DNA of 64,000 nt, from NCBI GenBank assembly GCA_037447605.1, contig CM074811.1, positions 2,228,893 through 2,292,892 of the forward strand, in the 5' to 3' direction. Numbering within the stretch: the first letter of the stretch is position 1; every line of letters begins with the position of its first letter. This document shows, in pieces, positions 59,835 to 64,000 of this stretch. This stretch comes from Zygnema circumcarinatum. Its lineage: Eukaryota > Streptophyta > Zygnematophyceae > Zygnematales > Zygnemataceae. The position numbers were made by a program, and so were the translations under genes. Under the pieces are notes generated by a model. The model searched no databases. It saw only the letters and a program-made list of their open reading frames with translations, and was not told the DNA's origin.

Positions 59835-61968
59835 GGCTGAATGGGAGAGAATGATCAATAGCTATGGCGATATAAATGCAGACATGTTTTCTCTTTTGGC
59901 GAGACTGAAACGAATAGAGGGAGGCTGCGCCCTCCTGCCAGAGGGCGCGCATCTCATGGGGCGGACCCTCGCCCAGAGGCCGCCATGGCTGTGCCTGCCT
60001 CCGACTTCGAATGGCCTCCTATGACGACAGGAATGGGAGTCGGCGGGGGAACACTGTACGGACAGACGATACATGAAGCCGCTGTTCCGTTGCCTGTTGT
60101 TGTTGAACGGAACTGGCAAAGGACGGGCTTCGATTCCCTCTCTCTCTCTCTCTCTCTCGCCTCTCTCTCTCGCTCCTCTTATTTATTTCGAGCCACAAAC
60201 ACTTGCACTTAACATATGGTTAGCATGGCTTCCAGACGAGCTGCAACTTCGACTTTACAAGGGTAGTGCTCTCATTGTAGAGTACTTCTGGAGTCTCAAC
60301 ATTGAGCTTCTAATAGACAATTTTCAACATTCTTTACTATTTGACTTTCGACTCGGAAATCAAATGCAAGTGTAGCTACTGTTTGAATATTAAACGGTCA
60401 CGTTGCCAATGCTCTAACCATGTTTTAAGCTGAGAGTGTGGAAGTACTGCGTCAGACTCTTGACAAATTCAAGAGAGCTATTCCAGTCCACTCAAAACCA
60501 GGGAGGCAGTAGCGGTGCTATAAAATTGGACATGGTGCCATGCCCATGCATGGTCCACAACTCCAAGGCGCCCTATGTACCAGCCCTCGTCACATCATGT
60601 AAATAGGAGTGCGGTTGTTCCTAAAGAGGCGGAACCCCCCACTGCCCACCAAGTGAGTGCTCCAATATTAAGCATTGAACTCTTGCGAATTCTGCGGATA
60701 AGCCTCTAGCTCAAGCAAGCGACGAACCCCTGCAACGAGGCACATTGCCACTGTTGGCCACAACTCAAGGACCTGCCCCAGCAAAGGGGGTCTGAAGGGG
60801 GTGCATTGCAGAAACTGACAGTTTTCACTAGCGACTGCTGGAAGCTCAGCTTGGCATTGGCCTTTGAGATTGAGACAAGGGAGCAAAGGGCTTCTCCATG
60901 ATCTGTTCAAGGAGCCATTGTTATCGTCACATGTTTCATGTAATCTAGATTCCAATAACTAGAGGAAACAAAAGCAAGCTAAGAAATATCCGTCTTCACT
61001 CTCGTAGTTGACCTTTCACGAGCTGTAAGCTTGTATTAATGGTCCTATTGGGGGGGTTCCAGAGTTAGAAATGTTTGACACTTTTGGAATGCGAATCAGT
61101 ACACGCTTCCAACAATGAAATAAGTAATACAACGAAATAAGGAGCACTCGATGGAAACATGGAAATAAATTCCATGTTCAGCTTTTCAAGCCTGAAACCC
61201 CCTACTTCAGTAGTGCATGCAAGAACTGACTGTGGTTGAGGCTTTGTTTCTAACCCATCCATGCAAATACCAGGTTTGCAACACTGTCAGATCAAACGAT
61301 TCAATCGCAGCACCCCGCCTACTTCAAGAATTCATACTTAGGAAAAAGACAGGGCCAAAGGTTGTGGCCGTACATCGCTCCCCCCCCACCCCCCCCAACC
61401 CGTAGCCGCTAAGCTGTGCATTTTTAAGGCATTTGAGGTTCTAGGTCATCTAATCGCCGCATATTGAGCAGAGGGTCTCCACAACCCGACCAATGACAAA
61501 TTCTGTATTCTGTAAAACTGAAAGTTGCTGTCAAACAAATCACAATACAAATGTGTCTATATCGTCCACCTGTGCAAAACCAAAAAACAGACGCATCCGC
61601 CCCTAAACACCCGCCTCCCCTGCTGCTCAGAACAAACTGCCATGTCAGCGCTGCAAACATTGGACGCACAGGCCGGAGAGGGAGAAAGTGAAGCAGGCTG
61701 CAATGGCTGCCGCCGCTTGGCTTCACTTCGCTGCAATCCCCTGTGCTCTGCAGGCCTGCCTGGCAGAGAGAAGAGAGAGCGAGTGATTGAATGCGAGAGA
61801 GAGAGAGAAAATATAAGGAATGGATAGAGAGAGGTGAATAGGTGGCCCTTCAGACAGGGCCCCCGTAGCAGCTGTTCAGCCCAGAAAGGCAGCTCAGAAA
61901 GGCGCTGTTGCAGCTTGGACTGCTGCCAGAAACGAGACGGATGTTGGGCTTCAAACAATGCCGGGCTC
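59835..61968. other. Region between LARP1 and the glycosyltransferase, no gene called
   Basis: It should contain the glycosyltransferase promoter and the LARP1 3' UTR. A CT repeat lies at 60137-60180 and a C-run at 61381-61400. A - strand frame at 60668-60955 ends in a plausible acceptor-led exon (VLELWPTVAMCLVAGVRR), but no partner exon or family was found. Confidence 0.4.
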
Positions 61969-64000
61969 TTAGGAAACAGCGATGGAGGGAGAGGGAGCGG
62001 AGGGCGAGGGCCCAAGCGGCGGACAAGAATTGGGTTGGCTGGTTGGATTGGAGGGCGGCTGACTGCTGCCTGGACGGGGAATTGGGACCGCCATGGCTGC
62101 GCTTGAAGGCTTCAGACCTTTATTCATTGCTGCGATTGGAAACCCAGATGGGTCTTTTGGGCTGCTACTGAAGCTTCTGCGAGCAGTCGACTCTTTTCCA
62201 CGGTGGTCCTTTAGCCGCCGGAAGTCGTCAAGGGAGCGGAACTCAGTGGAGAGGAGGCGAGCCAGTTCGGGATTCTGCGGTAAAGGCACTGCGTCCTTGT
62301 CCTTGCGATAAAAATGGTACGCCCTACAGCACACAGAGGAGGGAAATGGGCAGAGTCAGTGTTTGCATGAGGAGGAGTAGGGGTAGGGGTTCAAATAGGG
62401 GTTTAATTTCACAAATTGAAAAAATTCTCTTCGAATTGAGTGCATGCGAGACCCATTGACATAGACGACCTGAAAGCTTCATGAGGGCTGATAGAATGGT
62501 TCAGACAGGCTGAGGAGATGCCCTATTGCAGAGTCGCTTACAAACACTGCAGAGTCTCTTACCAGTATTTCTCCAAGCCATAGAGGTTGCCATCTTTATA
62601 ACTCTCTAGCGTCAGCTTCTCAAAATCATCATACATCTTCTGGTCGAACTTTGCTTCAAGGCCGTAGCTGCGCACCCCAAATACGAGCCCACAAAACCCT
62701 AAACTTCAATTCAGTCATAGAGAAGCGATGCGTAGGGGAAAAAAAGCAGGGCCCACTGTCTGTTTAGCACATGAAATGAACAATAAGTCTGGATAGGAGG
62801 GCATCCAGTTGTCCTTGGCTTCACTTTGTTGAATACTGCTTTGGAGGGTCTACGCAAACAAAGGAGGCCACCGGTTACTTGTCCGAACTTCCGTGCATTA
62901 GGTTTATCGGGATTCAAAAGGCTACCAAGCGCACCTATAAAAGCGGAAGAGGCATTCGAGCCCGTAGTAGTATTTGGCTGCTGCATCTTCAAGTGCAAGC
63001 TTCTTGAAGTCTTCATACATTGCCTGGTTAAAATTTGTCCGAAGGAAGTAGCACCAAAAGCGGAAAAGAGTATTCATTTCCTGCTTTCCCCCCATCCACC
63101 AATCGAGGTCAGACAAACCTCAATCAGAATGTTGGCTGCAGAGAAAATCCAACCACACAAGTCCGATGGTGAAAAACAACGGTTCATTCAAAAAGCCCAC
63201 AAGTGCAGGAAGTGGACTTTTTGAATGAACCATTTTCAAAGGAAGTGGCCAGCCTCTAATTGCAATACGTAATATCAAATTCCAAACAACGGAAATCAGA
63301 ATCCCATTCAGGTAATGTTGCAGATCTCACCTCACTCGAACCAACGCCGAGCTTCTTGCGCTCCTTTATGCACCTCTTGTAAAAGTGACGATACCTGCAC
63401 AGCCAAAGACGTACATATTGCTTCACGCACCTCAGATTTTTGTTCCTCTCAAGGCACATACAACGGATCTCAGCATAAATAGGGGGAGTCAGACAAAAAG
63501 CGTTTCCAACTACGGGAAACAAAAGTTATTGAAACAAGTACATTCATGAAAAAAAGTTCCACTTATGAAACAGCACGGATTTTATCCATTTCCGTATGAT
63601 GGAATGGTCATTTCCTGTACGTTTCTTTTATACCTGCGCGTCCCTAGTACAGTTAAATGAATGGCGTTTACAGACTCAAACTTGATGGAAAAAAATCCTC
63701 AAAGTAAAATGGACAAGCAAACCGGAAAGTTCACGAAAAGCGAAAGATCACCACAAGACAAACCAGTGGAGCCGCGGCTTTGGTTAAAAGAAGCTTCGAA
63801 CTACTCTTACCCTCAATATCTACACAGACTATGTGTCAGTTTTCCCCTTCCCAGTGACTTCACGGCAATCGCCAAACAGCGAATAGTTTGCAACTACAAA
63901 CAAGGACAATCTTCCTCCCAAGTACTAAGAGCTGGTTGCTTACTTCTGCTGCCGGAAGCCATTGTCCTCGAGCAGTGCATGGCTGGGGTGCTGCTGCTGA
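61969..64000 (-). CDS. LARP1: La-related protein 1, C-terminal DM15 region (partial)
   Basis: Five exons on the - strand are inside the window: 63944-64000 (continues past the end), 63331-63394, 62935-63080, 62563-62667 and 61969-62323. They code the three DM15 (LARP1) repeats: [34 protein letters not shown], then [14 protein letters not shown] and [13 protein letters not shown], then [18 protein letters not shown] with [10 protein letters not shown]. The tail [23 protein letters not shown] is typical of plant LARP1, and a Ser/Pro-rich end without known domains follows. The DM15 region binds the mRNA cap and 5'-terminal oligopyrimidine motif, linking TOR signalling to translation and, in plants, to heat-induced mRNA decay. 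The La and RRM-like modules must lie beyond base 64000. Confidence 0.93.
63480..63494 (+). mobile_element. Single terminus matching the MITE family
   Basis: TA followed by GGGGGAGTCAGAC repeats the first 13 bases of element 2 and its TA flank. It lies in a LARP1 intron (63395-63943). No matching inverted end was found before 63943, so this is a truncated copy or a copy with a decayed right end. Confidence 0.4.

Noticed and set aside
60668-60955. Possible terminal exon on the - strand (LELWPTVAMCLVAGVRR)
   Set aside because: An acceptor-like CAG is present, but no upstream exon or family was found.
1-64000. CRISPR arrays, operons, rRNA genes or viral insertions
   Set aside because: Direct repeats seen are microsatellites, MITEs or coding repeats. 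No rRNA, prophage or reverse-transcriptase signatures were found.

Overview
The window is nuclear DNA from a green plant of the streptophyte lineage. Spliceosomal introns with GT/AG ends fill every gene. The gene set is plant-specific: a B-type GATA factor with an LLM tail, a STRUBBELIG-like receptor, a plastid CYP97A carotenoid hydroxylase, a plastid ABCI10-type ATPase and a PEBP protein. Compact genes, abundant (CT)n/(GA)n runs and slightly unusual family members suggest a charophyte alga or an early-diverging land plant rather than a seed plant. The species cannot be fixed from the sequence alone.

Layout, left to right. 1-2072: low-complexity DNA, then a GC-rich upstream region with eight perfect CACGTG G-boxes. 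2073-3947 (+): GATA factor. 6065-11933 (+): coiled-coil golgin with a C-terminal membrane anchor. 12908-13605: two MITE-like elements. 14307-15427 (+): PEBP (FT/TFL1/MFT family) gene, again behind G-boxes. 18161-27536 (-): 17-exon hybrid LRR/proline-rich receptor with a STRUBBELIG-like pseudokinase. 29866-32763 (+): Sec62. 33508-35912 (-): ABCI10-like ATPase. 37131-43159 (-): CYP97A. 43854-44365 (+): small unknown protein. 45478-51966 (-): PWI-fold plus RRM nuclear poly(A)-binding-like protein. 52511-55880 (+): 20S proteasome beta-1 subunit (PBA1). 56696-59834 (-): a single chain with GT64, GT8 and degenerate GT8 domains. 61969 to the window end (-): the 3' part of LARP1.

All exon chains given here were assembled by hand from splice sites, reading phase and family similarity. 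Every complete chain has a total length divisible by three. The genes do not form one pathway. Shared themes are secretory and cell-surface biology (golgin, Sec62, receptor, glycosyltransferase), RNA and protein turnover (PWI-RRM protein, LARP1, PBA1) and plastid/light functions (GATA, CYP97A, ABCI10). Two head-to-head pairs (CYP97A with the small protein; PWI-RRM with PBA1) have short intervals that may be bidirectional promoters.

The most unusual items are the GT64-GT8-GT8 fusion with a third domain that has lost its DxD motif, and the LRR/extensin-like/ALE2-like receptor with three damaged kinase motifs. Next are the G-box clusters upstream of the GATA and PEBP genes, and a MITE family with GGGGG(A/T)TCAGAC-type ends.
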